Source of the DNA: Alphaproteobacteria bacterium
Lineage (GTDB): Bacteria > Pseudomonadota > Alphaproteobacteria > Rhizobiales > OSC116
Assembly (NCBI GenBank): GCA_002400495.2
Contig: NVQL02000075.1
Coordinates: forward strand, 1-64,000
Length of the DNA: 64,000 nt
Reading direction: 5' to 3'
Of the stretch, positions 1-7,823 are shown piece after piece. The notes under the pieces are model-generated. The model was not told where the DNA came from. It did not search any database and was given only the letters and a program-made list of their open reading frames with translations. The translations under genes and the position numbers were made by a program. How positions within the stretch are numbered: the stretch's first letter is position 1; every line of letters starts with the position of its first letter.

Positions 1-105
1 GTTGAACACAAACGCTGTTTCGACCTCTACGGCGGCGTTGGCAATTGTCGTCATCGCGACAAGGCCTGCGCCGACCATAAGAGGAAATTTAATAAGATTT
101 TTCAT
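1..105 (-). CDS. amtB: Ammonium transporter, N-terminal fragment
   Basis: The window edge cuts this gene, leaving the first 35 codons. An ATG at 105 opens a peptide with a lysine-rich start, a hydrophobic stretch and an Ala-Asn-Ala-Ala cleavage region (residues 22-25), which is a signal peptide as found in Amt proteins. It is followed by VEVETAFVFN, which resembles the first periplasmic segment leading into transmembrane helix 1 of ammonium channels. The gene lies 34 bases after glnK on the same strand, the standard glnK-amtB order, in which the PII protein blocks the channel when nitrogen is plentiful. Identification rests on a short fragment plus gene order. Confidence 0.75.
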   Translation of the reverse strand, partial: MKNLIKFPLMVGAGLVAMTTIANAAVEVETAFVFN

Positions 106-139
106 TTTTATACTCCATTTAAGTCTTAGCTGAGGCACG

Positions 140-478
140 TTAAAGTGCAGCTTGACCCTTTTCGCTTGTACGAATTCTGATTGTTTCTTTAAGATCTTGC
201 ACAAAAATCTTACCATCACCAATTTTGCCAGTTCCCGCTTCGGCAGTGATGGTTTGGATGATTTTTTCGGTAAGTTCTGTAGATGCAGCGATTTCAATTT
301 TGATTTTTGGAACAAAAACCACTTGATATTCTGCGCCACGGTAAATCTCACTATGGCCTTTTTGACGGCCGTAACCCTTAACTTCGGTTACTGTCATGCC
401 TTCAACGCCAATTTTTAACAAAGCTTCATGCACTTGGGTGAGCTTATTGGGTTTAATGATTGCAGTTATAAATTGCAC
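140..478 (-). CDS. glnK: PII nitrogen regulatory protein GlnK
   Basis: 112 residues, the normal PII length. The T-loop (about residues 37-55) carries Tyr51, the uridylylation site, in the context GAEYQVVFVPK. The nucleotide-binding segment GTGKIGDGKIFV (residues 82-93) is intact. PII trimers sense 2-oxoglutarate, ATP and ADP, are uridylylated by GlnD, and control AmtB and nitrogen metabolism. Because amtB follows directly downstream, GlnK is preferred over GlnB. No clear sigma-54 promoter (GG-N10-GC type) could be picked out upstream, although such control is usual for this pair. Confidence 0.93.
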   Translation of the reverse strand: MQFITAIIKPNKLTQVHEALLKIGVEGMTVTEVKGYGRQKGHSEIYRGAEYQVVFVPKIKIEIAASTELTEKIIQTITAEAGTGKIGDGKIFVQDLKETIRIRTSEKGQAAL

Positions 479-810
479 TTTATCACTCCTTTTCTAGTTA
501 CCAGGTGATTTGAGAAGTGGGAAAGAACGTTACCCCAAAATTCCACCTACTTTATGTTTAAGCACTGAATACTATTCAAGAATGATGCCAACTTTTAAAC
601 CTTTGGGTAAGTTATTGATATATTGCATCTATATTGATATATTGCCATAAACAGGAATAAATGTACGGCTAAAATATGAGCAAAAATATATTAGTGATTA
701 AAAAACAGGCAATTACGACTAAAATTTAATCAGTGAATTTGTTATTGGGTTAATTGTATCAAGAAATATACTGCCGCAATGGGCTGATGACTCATTTTTA
801 GAATCTGTAC
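479..810. other. AT-rich intergenic region with a 13-bp direct repeat
   Basis: 332 bases between glnK and an acyltransferase gene, both on the minus strand. It should hold the glnK promoter. The 13-mer attgatatattgc occurs exactly twice, at 614-626 and 633-645 (offset 19 bp), about 140-170 bp upstream of glnK. Such spacing could fit two protein-binding sites on one helix face, but AT-rich chance repeats are possible. No reading frame with a convincing ribosome site and no RNA gene was seen. Confidence 0.4.
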
Positions 811-1890
811 TTATTTTTTAAACACCTTATAAAGGCGGGAATTGTACATATATAAGTATAATGATTTAAGCCGTGGACGTAGTTTATTGAGGTAGACCGA
901 GCCATATAATTTACCCTTGGCATTCATCGGCAATAAAATATCGTAGACGGCAATTGAATTGTTTTTCGACCATCTATATTTATATTCATCGGCTGGGGAT
1001 AGAAAATCATAGCTCGTGATGCCGTGATTATAGGCATATTCTATATTTAAAATCACATGAATATTACCTGGTTTATATTTTATAAAATTATTGTCCATGG
1101 TGACGATATAGCCGTAATAACGCTCGCCCCTAATGAATGATATAGCTGCTGAGGCTAATGTGCCGCCGCAACGAATGGTTGAGACAAAGATATTAAAATC
1201 ACTGGTTTGGGTGGTGAGAATTGTACTCAGTTGTTTGAGATTTTGCAAATCGGCAAATACCCTGCTGGATTTGCCATGGTCATCCAATTGCATAGATTTT
1301 AATTCGATGATCTCATCAATTAATTCGCGGGTGATTTCATCATCTAAATAGACATTAAATTGGGTATCTAGCTCGCGAAACAGGCGGCGGTAGGTTTTTT
1401 TGGTGGTTTTGCTGAGGCTGTTAAAATAAGCTTCATAGTTTTCGAATTGGGTTAAATCTACCCAAGGTGCTTGTTTCTTGGCCAATATACGACCGTTTGC
1501 TTGGCAATATTCTATGATATGGGCATCGGCACGGACATTGCGCAAATGCAAGGCATCGCACTGAATGTCAGCTAAGTGAGCGAGGCAAATTTTTAGAAAA
1601 TCATCAATTGATTGTTGGTTATGGTTGATGGCATCGCTATATTGGGTGAAAGGCTCACCCGCCATTTCGGCGATGCAGAAACCAAATTTGCGCTTTAAAT
1701 TTAAATGCAATGCATGGGCAACCTGACCGTTTTGATCCTGCGCGGTGAATGATATATTATTGTCATTGATAAGGTTACGAAGCCAAGAGCCTGAGGCAAA
1801 AACCGTATTTTGACTATCCAATTTGATTTGGTCGACGGTGTTTTGAATGTTTTTTTTGCCAGTTATGGCCTTAAAAGTGAAATTTGACAT
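811..1890 (-). CDS. CelD/BcsL-family (FemAB/GNAT-fold) acyltransferase, paralogue 2
   Basis: 359 residues from the ATG at 1890, preferred over a TTG at 1911 because AGGGA sits just upstream of the ATG. The central and C-terminal part (about residues 130-330) resembles the BioF2-like acetyltransferase domain of the CelD/BcsL family: a segment with SLSKTTKKTYRRLFRE, a strand-rich core that includes GERYYGYIVTMDNNF, and the near-terminal motif YDFLSPADEYKYRWS. Such proteins transfer acyl groups in polysaccharide or envelope synthesis, but the substrate is unknown here. No signal peptide or membrane segment, so it is probably cytoplasmic. The neighbouring gene 1937-3013 is a clear paralogue sharing AEMAGEP, DAHI..YCQANG and YDFL.P.D.YK.W.; the two probably form an operon (46-base gap). 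Confidence 0.7.
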   Translation of the reverse strand: MSNFTFKAITGKKNIQNTVDQIKLDSQNTVFASGSWLRNLINDNNISFTAQDQNGQVAHALHLNLKRKFGFCIAEMAGEPFTQYSDAINHNQQSIDDFLKICLAHLADIQCDALHLRNVRADAHIIEYCQANGRILAKKQAPWVDLTQFENYEAYFNSLSKTTKKTYRRLFRELDTQFNVYLDDEITRELIDEIIELKSMQLDDHGKSSRVFADLQNLKQLSTILTTQTSDFNIFVSTIRCGGTLASAAISFIRGERYYGYIVTMDNNFIKYKPGNIHVILNIEYAYNHGITSYDFLSPADEYKYRWSKNNSIAVYDILLPMNAKGKLYGSVYLNKLRPRLKSLYLYMYNSRLYKVFKK

Positions 1891-1936
1891 ATTTTCCCTG
1901 AACAATGCCAATAGCTTAGGGAAAATTAGTTAACTT

Positions 1937-3013
1937 TTACTTCTTAACTTTAGAAAAATGCTTAAGATTCAAACGATTCTTTGTGAATAAATATATTTTC
2001 TTCAGAATCGGCCGTATAAATTTAAAATAGCCAAGCCCAATTAATTTACCCTTAACCGTGATCGGCACTAGAATGTCATATACGGGCATATCATCACCAC
2101 GTGACCATTTTAATTTATAAACATCATTTGGTGCCAGAAAATCATAAATCGTGCAATTTAGCTCGAATGCGGCTTCGATATTTTTAAGCACAATGTGATT
2201 GCCTGGGCTTAATTTGGCGAATTCATTATCCATTGCCAAAATATAGAAATAAACCTTATTTTTTTTGACAAAAAACACTGAGGATGAAGCAATGGCACCA
2301 TCGATTTTGAAGGTTGAAATATAAGTTTTATAATCAGCACTTGGTGTGCTTAATTTAGTGACCAATTGGGCTACTTTTGCTTGATCGGCAAATAAACGAC
2401 TGGTTTCGCCACGTAATTCTAATTGTGCGGCTTTTTGCGCCAATACAAATTCAACCAATTCAGCATCGATTTGTTGGTCAGCATAGAGATTATATTCACA
2501 TTCGCGAGTTCTAAATATTTTATTAGAGGCGTAGCGCGAATTTTTGCCTAATGAGCTAAAATACTCATCATAATTTGCAAAATTGCCTAAATTTATGAAT
2601 GGCGCTAGTTTTTCTTCTAGAATAACGCCATTGGCTTGGCAATAATCAAAGATATGCGCATCGCGGCGTACATTATGTAAATGCAACAAATCGACTTTGT
2701 TGGCTTTTAGGTGCTTTAAAAAATGATCTAAAAAATCGCCAACCGATTGTGAGCCGTTTTTCATCATATCATTATATTGGATATAGGGCTCGCCAGCCAT
2801 TTCGGCAGATTTTATGCCTAATGTGCGGTCGAATTTTACATAAATGGAGTTTACGCCATTATCTTCAACGCCTTCAAACAATGAATGGTTTTTTTCCTCA
2901 GGACTATCTTCAAACCAATGCGGAAACGAGAAAACATTGTTTTCATCATCATTATGATTGACGGATTTGCCATTTGATAAATTTGTTGGCTGATTGGTTT
3001 TTGGATTTATCAT
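1937..3013 (-). CDS. CelD/BcsL-family (FemAB/GNAT-fold) acyltransferase, paralogue 1
   Basis: 358 residues, first gene of a tandem paralogous pair. The N-terminal 50 residues are polar and low in hydrophobics, and differ from the paralogue. Shared blocks begin at SAEMAGEPYIQYND (about residue 69) and include LHNVRRDAHIFDYCQANG, SLGKNSRYASNKIFRT and the C-terminal YDFLAPNDVYKLKWS. This matches the acetyltransferase domain of CelD/BcsL proteins, whose known members act in exopolysaccharide or envelope modification. No polysaccharide genes lie nearby, so the role is open. The ATG at 3013 has a GGTGAT stretch upstream as ribosome site. Confidence 0.7.
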   Translation of the reverse strand: MINPKTNQPTNLSNGKSVNHNDDENNVFSFPHWFEDSPEEKNHSLFEGVEDNGVNSIYVKFDRTLGIKSAEMAGEPYIQYNDMMKNGSQSVGDFLDHFLKHLKANKVDLLHLHNVRRDAHIFDYCQANGVILEEKLAPFINLGNFANYDEYFSSLGKNSRYASNKIFRTRECEYNLYADQQIDAELVEFVLAQKAAQLELRGETSRLFADQAKVAQLVTKLSTPSADYKTYISTFKIDGAIASSSVFFVKKNKVYFYILAMDNEFAKLSPGNHIVLKNIEAAFELNCTIYDFLAPNDVYKLKWSRGDDMPVYDILVPITVKGKLIGLGYFKFIRPILKKIYLFTKNRLNLKHFSKVKK

Positions 3014-3465
3014 ATATCACCATATTTCCATTGGCGGCTGGTCTATTGAAGCCAATAATATCTAAAATACGCCCTCCGCATGGGCGTTTATTTTTAACTT
3101 GGATTATATTTTACGCTTATTGTTGGGGGAATATAAGCTATTTACATCAAATTTTATTTTGTATGATTAACAGTTAACTAATTGTAAAAATTAATGTTTG
3201 TCTATAGCCCAATGGATTAGACTTTGGTTTATAAATTTGCCTTATTGGCGTCTTTTATGGTTAACAAATGGTAAATTCGGTGTCCAAATTTGGGACAGTT
3301 CATGTATAAGAGTTGATGGGGTTTCGAACCGTCTTAACCTATGTTGGGTATTTTATCTGGCTTATCGAGTGAAGATATAATTTATTGGAAAGTTTTGAGC
3401 CAACTGACAAATGGTGGCAATTGGCCTATGTTAAACCATTATTGTAACTTTAAAATGGAGCAATA
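3014..3465. other. Non-coding region between divergent genes
   Basis: About 450 bases, AT-rich, between divergently transcribed genes. The only structure of note is a GC-rich hairpin at 3069-3087 (ACGCCC, 7-base loop, GGGCGT) followed on the plus strand by a T-rich run to 3095. It has the shape of a weak intrinsic terminator but no plus-strand gene precedes it. Short reading frames here lack ribosome sites and recognisable sequence. Promoters for both flanking genes must lie here, but none is convincing by eye. Confidence 0.4.
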
Positions 3466-3768
3466 ATGAAACATTATGTAATTGAAATAGTTGAATTTAA
3501 ACTTGTTGAAGGCGCGGATTTGGAAAAATTTATCGCCGCTAATGAGTTGGTGGCAGGCGCGATAAGCGCACTTGACGGGTTTATTGACCGCGCATTGGCG
3601 CAGGATGATGACGGCCAGTGGGTCGACATTGTGAGATGGCAGGATATGGCTTGTGCCAAAACTGCAGCGGCGCAAGTGATGCAAATTGAAGGGTTTGGTG
3701 CTTTAATGAAATTTTTTGATACGGATAGTGTGAAAATGAAGCATTTTACCACGCGTTATATAATGTAA
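3466..3768 (+). CDS. Small protein, possible dimeric alpha/beta-barrel (ABM-like)
   Basis: 100 residues, ATG preceded by GGAG (3459-3462). The order of elements (a strand VIEIVEFKLVEGAD, a helix ending in ISALDGFIDRALAQ, a strand WVDIVRWQDM, and a helix AKTAAAQVMQIEGFGALMKFFD) resembles the ferredoxin-like half-barrel of antibiotic-biosynthesis-monooxygenase or stress-response dimeric proteins. The segment D-GFIDR followed by DIVRWQD is typical of that fold. No catalytic residue can be assigned. Its stop overlaps the start of the YafY-like regulator (TAATG), so the two are co-translated and the regulator may respond to a ligand related to this protein. Confidence 0.55.
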   Translation: MKHYVIEIVEFKLVEGADLEKFIAANELVAGAISALDGFIDRALAQDDDGQWVDIVRWQDMACAKTAAAQVMQIEGFGALMKFFDTDSVKMKHFTTRYIM

Positions 3769-4454
3769 TGCGCAAAATCGATAGGTTGTTTGAAATTGTT
3801 CAATTGTTGCGTGGCCGCAGGTTGCGTACCGCGCAATATTTGGCGGGGCAAATTGGGGTTTCTACACGGACTATATATAGAGACATTCAAGGTCTGACGG
3901 CATCGGGCGTGCCGATAGAGGGTGAGCGCGGTGTTGGCTATTTAATTCAACAACCTATCGAATTGCCGCCATTACATTTTACGCCATTGGAATTACAGAC
4001 CATAAAATTTGGTTTGGACTTTGCCAAAGCTGCTGCTGACCCCGAAATGGAAAATGCAGCACAAGAAGTTTTGTTGAAGATAAATGACGTGTTGCCAATG
4101 AGCGTGCTTGAAGAAAATGCCATGCCATTGATGCGGGTGTATTTTAAAACCAGCGATAAAGACAAAGCCATTATATCGAAAATACGGTTGGCGATGGTTG
4201 AACGGTTTAAACTTAAGCTTGATTATGTGAATGCAGATGATGAAAGCTCGCAACGGGTGGTGCGGCCATTGGGTTTGGAATATTGGGGTAAGATTTGGAC
4301 GTTGACCACATGGTGTGAGTTGCGCGATGATTTTAGGGTGTTTCGGTTGGATCGGATTTTGAATTGCGATATATTGGATGAGGTTTTTGCGGCAGAACGC
4401 GGCAAGAAATTTGAAGATTATTTGGAATCGGTGAATGAAAAAAGTAGGAGCTGA
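3768..4454 (+). CDS. YafY-type transcriptional regulator (HTH + WYL domain)
   Basis: 228 residues. Residues 5-60 form a DeoR/HTH_11-like winged helix with recognition region VSTRTIYRDIQGL (31-43) and wing GVGYLI. Residues 135-200 form a WYL-type domain with the hallmark segment VRPLGLEYWGKIWTLTTWCE and a downstream R..RLDRI. The WYL triplet itself reads W177-T178-L179, so the tyrosine is replaced. WYL proteins are ligand- or nucleic-acid-responsive regulators. The gene starts within the stop codon of the preceding small gene and overlaps the following TfoX-C gene by 20 bases, making a tight three-gene unit. Confidence 0.85.
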   Translation: MRKIDRLFEIVQLLRGRRLRTAQYLAGQIGVSTRTIYRDIQGLTASGVPIEGERGVGYLIQQPIELPPLHFTPLELQTIKFGLDFAKAAADPEMENAAQEVLLKINDVLPMSVLEENAMPLMRVYFKTSDKDKAIISKIRLAMVERFKLKLDYVNADDESSQRVVRPLGLEYWGKIWTLTTWCELRDDFRVFRLDRILNCDILDEVFAAERGKKFEDYLESVNEKSRS

Positions 4455-4710
4455 TAGGATTGCTGATATGCGCAACCTTGGTGCTGGGTCGGAGAAAAAC
4501 TTGGCTAAAGCAGGAATTGACACGCCTGAAGCCCTGCGCGAGATTGGTGCAGTGGGGGCGTATCATGCGCTTAAATTTTTTGTCGGACCGCAGGTGACGT
4601 TGAATTTTTTATGGGGCATTGAGGGTGCGTTGACTGACAAAGATTGGCGCGACATATCGGAACCACGCAAAGCAGAGCTAAAAAAATTGGTTGGCCATAA
4701 GAGTAAGTGA
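4435..4710 (+). CDS. TfoX C-terminal-domain protein
   Basis: 91 residues that correspond to the stand-alone TfoX C-terminal domain: the helix-hairpin-helix-like opening IADMRNLGAGSEKNLAKAGI, then TPEALREIGAVGAYHALK, and the C-terminal LWGIEGALTDKDWRDIS. The N-terminal domain of full TfoX/Sxy competence regulators is absent. Stand-alone copies are widespread and uncharacterised; DNA binding is plausible. It overlaps the yafY-like gene by 20 bases and is probably translationally coupled to it. Confidence 0.85.
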   Translation: MKKVGADRIADMRNLGAGSEKNLAKAGIDTPEALREIGAVGAYHALKFFVGPQVTLNFLWGIEGALTDKDWRDISEPRKAELKKLVGHKSK

Positions 4711-4716
4711 TGGGGA

Positions 4717-5352
4717 TTATGCGCCTTCGGCACTGAAACCAGTGGCTTTATGCGCGCCATCACAAAATGGTTTGTTATTGGATTTACCGCAGCGGCATAA
4801 TGCGGTTTTGGTGGTGTGTTTGATAAGTCGCCCTGAACCTGCGCATATTTCCAAATTACCTGTCACATATAATGGGCCATCTTTAAGTGGTTTTATATGC
4901 ACTTGGCCGCCTGTTTGCTCTAGGGGTTCGGACTCGATTGAGTTTGCATCACCTGTCGCTTGAAAGTCGCCTTTAAGATGTGCGCCATCGCAAAATGGTT
5001 TTTTGCGGCTTAAGCCGCAGCGGCACAATGTGGCGTTTTGACTTGCTTGTTGATCGGTAATATCGAGGTTGCCGCGCAGGGCTAAGGGGCCATTTTCCCA
5101 CATGTGAAGGGTATTGACTTTAATGTCTGGATTGGACGCTTGGTTTTTTAGCTTGTAGGTGATGGCGCCTGATGGACATAAATTAGCCACGTTGATGGAT
5201 TGGTGAACATCGCCATTATCGGGCTGTATCCAATCGCCATCGGCTTTTACGTTAAAAATATCAGGGGCATTTTGTGCGCATTTTCGGGAGTGAATGCATT
5301 TTTTAGGTTCGAAACTAACGGTTATTTCTTGGCCTTCATATGATCTGGGCAT
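4717..5352 (-). CDS. Ferredoxin-like (Fer4_19) protein with two CDGSH iron-sulfur domains
   Basis: 211 residues with three metal-binding modules. Residues 8-70 are a divergent mono-cluster ferredoxin domain with Cys19, Cys25 and Cys59 in CIHSRKC and LCPSGAI. Residues 80-130 and 155-205 are two CDGSH domains, each with a 3Cys-1His set: Cys110, Cys112, Cys121, His125 and Cys186, Cys188, Cys197, His201, in the pattern CRCG...KPFCDGAH. CDGSH domains bind redox-active 2Fe-2S clusters. A role in electron transfer or cluster handling is inferred; the partner is unknown. ATG at 5352 with GGAG upstream. It converges with the TfoX-C gene with only 6 bases between them. Confidence 0.88.
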   Translation of the reverse strand: MPRSYEGQEITVSFEPKKCIHSRKCAQNAPDIFNVKADGDWIQPDNGDVHQSINVANLCPSGAITYKLKNQASNPDIKVNTLHMWENGPLALRGNLDITDQQASQNATLCRCGLSRKKPFCDGAHLKGDFQATGDANSIESEPLEQTGGQVHIKPLKDGPLYVTGNLEICAGSGRLIKHTTKTALCRCGKSNNKPFCDGAHKATGFSAEGA

Positions 5353-5513
5353 ATATTCACTCCTTATGGTTTTATATTCTAAATTGGTAGTTTGTATTCA
5401 TTCTAAATAAGCTATCGTATTTTTGTTGTTGTGGCAATCATCCGTTATATTGAGGCTTGCCCTTGAAAATATGAAATTCGCAACCATCTATATGAGGTAA
5501 CAGCGAAGGAAAT

Positions 5514-5954
5514 ATGATGACTTATAAGGTGGCCAAGGATGGCCAAAGCAATTGGCGCAGTAGCAATATTGGCATGTTGGTGATTGGGTTTTTGATTTTT
5601 ATGCCGTTTGGCTTGGTTTTATTGGCCATTCTGACATTGGGCAAAAATGTTAACTTAGTTGGCATGTTTAAGAATTTTTGGAACCGTATGACCAAGGGCG
5701 CTGATTTTAAGCAGCCTAACCTGTGGGCGAGTGCATCTGATAATTATAAGCGTCAGAATTATAATTATGACAATGCGGCGTTTAATGCGCATCGCGATGC
5801 ACGTGATGCTGAATTTGATGAGGCAGACAAAGCGGCTTTTGCAAAAATGGCCGAAGAGGAAGTTGCGTTTAATGAATATCAGGCGTTTAAACAAGCGGCT
5901 GAAGACAAAGCGACGCTTGAGCGGTTTAAGGCCGATCAGAAATCTGACGATTGA
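5514..5954 (+). CDS. DUF2852 membrane protein
   Basis: 146 residues. A single hydrophobic stretch at about residues 19-43 (IGMLVIGFLIFMPFGLVLLAILTLG) forms one membrane helix. The rest is a charged, Ala/Glu/Lys-rich helix with coiled-coil character (residues 85-146). This architecture, an N-terminal helix followed by a W..R.-containing linker and an acidic helical tail, matches DUF2852, an alphaproteobacterial family of unknown function. AAGGAAAT precedes a double ATG (5514 and 5517); either can start. A strong intrinsic terminator follows at 5978. Confidence 0.75.
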   Translation: MMTYKVAKDGQSNWRSSNIGMLVIGFLIFMPFGLVLLAILTLGKNVNLVGMFKNFWNRMTKGADFKQPNLWASASDNYKRQNYNYDNAAFNAHRDARDAEFDEADKAAFAKMAEEEVAFNEYQAFKQAAEDKATLERFKADQKSDD

Positions 5955-5977
5955 TATTTAAAATTTAATAAATATTA

Positions 5978-6007
5978 AAATAGACCGAGTGTTCGGTCTA
6001 TTTTTTT
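5978..6007 (+). terminator. Rho-independent terminator
   Basis: An 11-bp perfect stem, AAATAGACCGA with TCGGTCTATTT, closes a 4-base GTGT loop, and the T run continues to 6007. It lies 24 bases after the DUF2852 gene and before the convergent cupin gene. The reverse strand also has a short T run after the stem, so it may work in both directions. Confidence 0.9.
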
Positions 6008-6053
6008 GTGTTTATTTTATAGTGGAACCAGTTGATGGTTGGTGGGCGCTTGA

Positions 6054-6425
6054 TTAATAAGCTTGATCTTCGACTGCGATTGTTCGGTCGGTGACCACAT
6101 CGCCTGTGTGGGCGGTGTCGGTGGTTTCGATGAACATGACATAACATTCGTTTTGTGCATAGGGATTGTGCATGACGCCTTTGGGTACGACATGAATGTC
6201 GCCCTGTTTGAGCATGACATCCCTGCCCTCATATTGCATTTTAAGCTCGCCTTTGACGATGAAGAATAGCTCGTCGCTATCATCATGTTTATGCCAAACG
6301 AATTCGTTTTGTATTTTGGCGATTTTTACATATTGATCATTGACTTGGGCGAGGATTTTTGGCGTCCATTGGGCAGTGACGGAGCTGTAGGCTTCGTTTA
6401 GGTTTATGGTTTCGGGTAGAGACAT
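6054..6425 (-). CDS. Small cupin-domain protein
   Basis: 123 residues with one cupin_2 barrel. The first cupin motif gives His45, His47 and Glu52 (in VWHKHDDSDELFFIVKGE) and the second gives His86 (GDIHVVPKGVMHNP), a complete 3His-1Glu metal site. Proteins of this size are often annotated as mannose-6-phosphate-isomerase-like or unassigned cupins. Function cannot be assigned. It ends opposite the DUF2852 gene and diverges from the FGE-like gene. Confidence 0.82.
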   Translation of the reverse strand: MSLPETINLNEAYSSVTAQWTPKILAQVNDQYVKIAKIQNEFVWHKHDDSDELFFIVKGELKMQYEGRDVMLKQGDIHVVPKGVMHNPYAQNECYVMFIETTDTAHTGDVVTDRTIAVEDQAY

Positions 6426-6484
6426 GTTTTTCCATTGCTTAAAATTTCACTCCAGATAAGCTGACGGGTAATTGGAGTGACATT

Positions 6485-7156
6485 GTGAAATTAGACATCA
6501 GAACCGATATGTTAGAGCAAATGGTGGAGATTCCAAGTGGAAAAATTAGTTTGCGAGACGATCGGAAAGATAGCCGATGGGATGTTGAAATTGCTGAATT
6601 TAAAATGGCTAGGTATGCGGTGACGCAGGATTTATATTTTGCTGTGACGGGGCAGAATCCATCGGTTTTTTTGGCGGATCATGCGCCTGTTGAGAATGTG
6701 TCTTGGCATGATGCTATTGATTTTTGCAATCAATTATCTGAACAAATGGGGTTTGAGCCTTGTTATATAGTCAATGAATTGGTTGGCATTGATGCATCTG
6801 CTAACGGGTTTAGGCTGCCGAATGAGGCTGAGTGGCAATATGCTTGTCAGGCTGGCGGTCGTGATGTGCGTTATGGTGAGCTGCATGACATTGCTTGGTA
6901 TGAGGGGAATTCTGGTGCGGTGTTGCATGACGTGGGGCAGAAATTAGCCAATGCTTGGGGGGTATATGACATGCTGGGCAATGTGTGGGAATGGTGTTGG
7001 GATGTTTATGATGCCGAGGTTTATGGCGATTATCGGATATTTAGAGGTGGCGGATGGGCTGACCGTGAGCGCTCTTGTTTGGCGACGAACCGTCGCCGTA
7101 GTCACCCGACTTATGCTATTGATGATTTGGGGTTTCGGGTTGCGCGGAATTTATGA
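6485..7156 (+). CDS. FGE/SUMF1-fold protein lacking the paired active-site cysteines
   Basis: 223 residues from a GTG at 6485 (an ATG at 6509 is an alternative). The fold signature is clear: YAVTQDLYFAVTG, PVENVSWHDAIDFCNQLS, RLPNEAEWQYACQAGG, GNVWEWCWDVY (165-175), FRGGGWADRERSC (186-198) and LGFRVARN. Formylglycine-generating enzymes need two cysteines five residues apart in the GGS...C....C segment. Here the first position is Asp193 and only the second, Cys198, remains. A sulfatase-activating role is therefore unlikely; other members of this fold act as structural, carbohydrate-binding or non-heme iron proteins. The last 6 bases overlap the convergent ACT gene. Confidence 0.8.
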   Translation: MKLDIRTDMLEQMVEIPSGKISLRDDRKDSRWDVEIAEFKMARYAVTQDLYFAVTGQNPSVFLADHAPVENVSWHDAIDFCNQLSEQMGFEPCYIVNELVGIDASANGFRLPNEAEWQYACQAGGRDVRYGELHDIAWYEGNSGAVLHDVGQKLANAWGVYDMLGNVWEWCWDVYDAEVYGDYRIFRGGGWADRERSCLATNRRRSHPTYAIDDLGFRVARNL

Positions 7157-7558
7157 AATTGGGTTTGTGGTGAGTTCGGACAGTGCTTTCATGGCTTGTT
7201 TGGCTTGGCCTTGCGCGATGAAAAGGTGGTCGTGGTAGAAGCCTGACACGGGGTTGACTGCGATTTTGTGTTTTGCGAGATGGGTGGTGATGAGGGCTAG
7301 GAAGCCTACTGCTTGTAGTGATGAGTGGATTTTTAGAGTGATCATGCGGCAGGGGAATTCGTGATCTAGCTTGTGCTTTTCGGCTATGTTTTGGCGTAGG
7401 ATTAATGTTGTGGCTTCGGGTTCTTGGAAGCGCATGATGGATTCTAATGAGGTAGCTAGAGTTTTATTGTTGGTTTTGGCGAAGACATATATGTGCGGCT
7501 GTAATTCTGGCTGCATTGATGCGATGAGTTTGGGTAGATTTGTTGTTCCGTTGGGCAT
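7151..7558 (-). CDS. ACT-domain protein (DUF2241 type)
   Basis: 135 residues with two ACT-like halves: residues 1-65 (LPKLIASMQPELQPHIYVFAK...EATTLILRQ) and 66-130 (CRMITLKIHSSLQAVGFLALITTHLAKHKIAVNPVSGFYHDHLFI). The second half has the classic ACT run of a strand, the turn SLQAVGFLA, a helix and a strand. This is the DUF2241 arrangement. ACT folds bind small effectors, often amino acids, but no enzyme domain is present. The 5' side abuts a 260-base region containing the intergenic repeat. Confidence 0.8.
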   Translation of the reverse strand: MPNGTTNLPKLIASMQPELQPHIYVFAKTNNKTLATSLESIMRFQEPEATTLILRQNIAEKHKLDHEFPCRMITLKIHSSLQAVGFLALITTHLAKHKIAVNPVSGFYHDHLFIAQGQAKQAMKALSELTTNPIS

Positions 7559-7604
7559 TTGTTTCCTCTATTTCTGACCGTCGACACGTTGTAAAAGTGC
7601 CCTT

Positions 7605-7800
7605 GTTGATGCTCTGGAAGTTTGCATTTTTGCGCCCACCTTTCGGTGGGCTATTGGCCCCTGCGGGCGTGATACTCCGTATCGCTTGCTAAGCCACTCA
7701 GCCGCTGGTCGGTGGCATATTCACCACCCAATCTTGCCTCATTATGCTTAGGTGGCAAGAATATGTTGAAACTCTGAGCTTCGGTGGCTAGCATATATTC
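7605..7800. repeat. Dispersed intergenic repeat, copy 1
   Basis: A non-coding element with a diverged second copy at about 19205-19370, in the same orientation. Identical blocks are atgctctggaagtttgcatt (7609-7628), gctaagccactcagccgctg (7688-7707), attcaccacccaa (7719-7731) and cctcattatgct (7737-7748). Several hairpins are visible: cccacc-tttc-ggtggg (7635-7650), an invariant one within 7688-7702 (minus strand GCTGAG-TGG-CTTAGC), and tcttgcc...ggcaaga (7732-7760) around a conserved loop. It sits between the 3' end of nrdB and the 5' end of the ACT gene. Nature unknown; it could be a mobile palindromic unit or a structured RNA. Confidence 0.75.
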
Positions 7801-7823
7801 AGCACCTGAGCTTGGTAAGATAC

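Noticed and set aside
3069-3095. Hairpin plus T-rich run as a plus-strand terminator
   Set aside because: Only a 6-bp stem with an interrupted T run, and no gene precedes it on that strand; listed only as part of the intergenic region.
3200-3340. tRNA-like words: agcccaatggattaga (D-arm-like) near 3206 and gtttcgaacc (T-loop-like) near 3321
   Set aside because: The two pieces are about 100 bases apart, the T stem does not pair on either strand, and no acceptor stem or anticodon arm could be built.
3993-4523. 176-residue minus-strand frame
   Set aside because: Antisense to the YafY-like and TfoX-C genes, which have recognisable domains and coupled starts.
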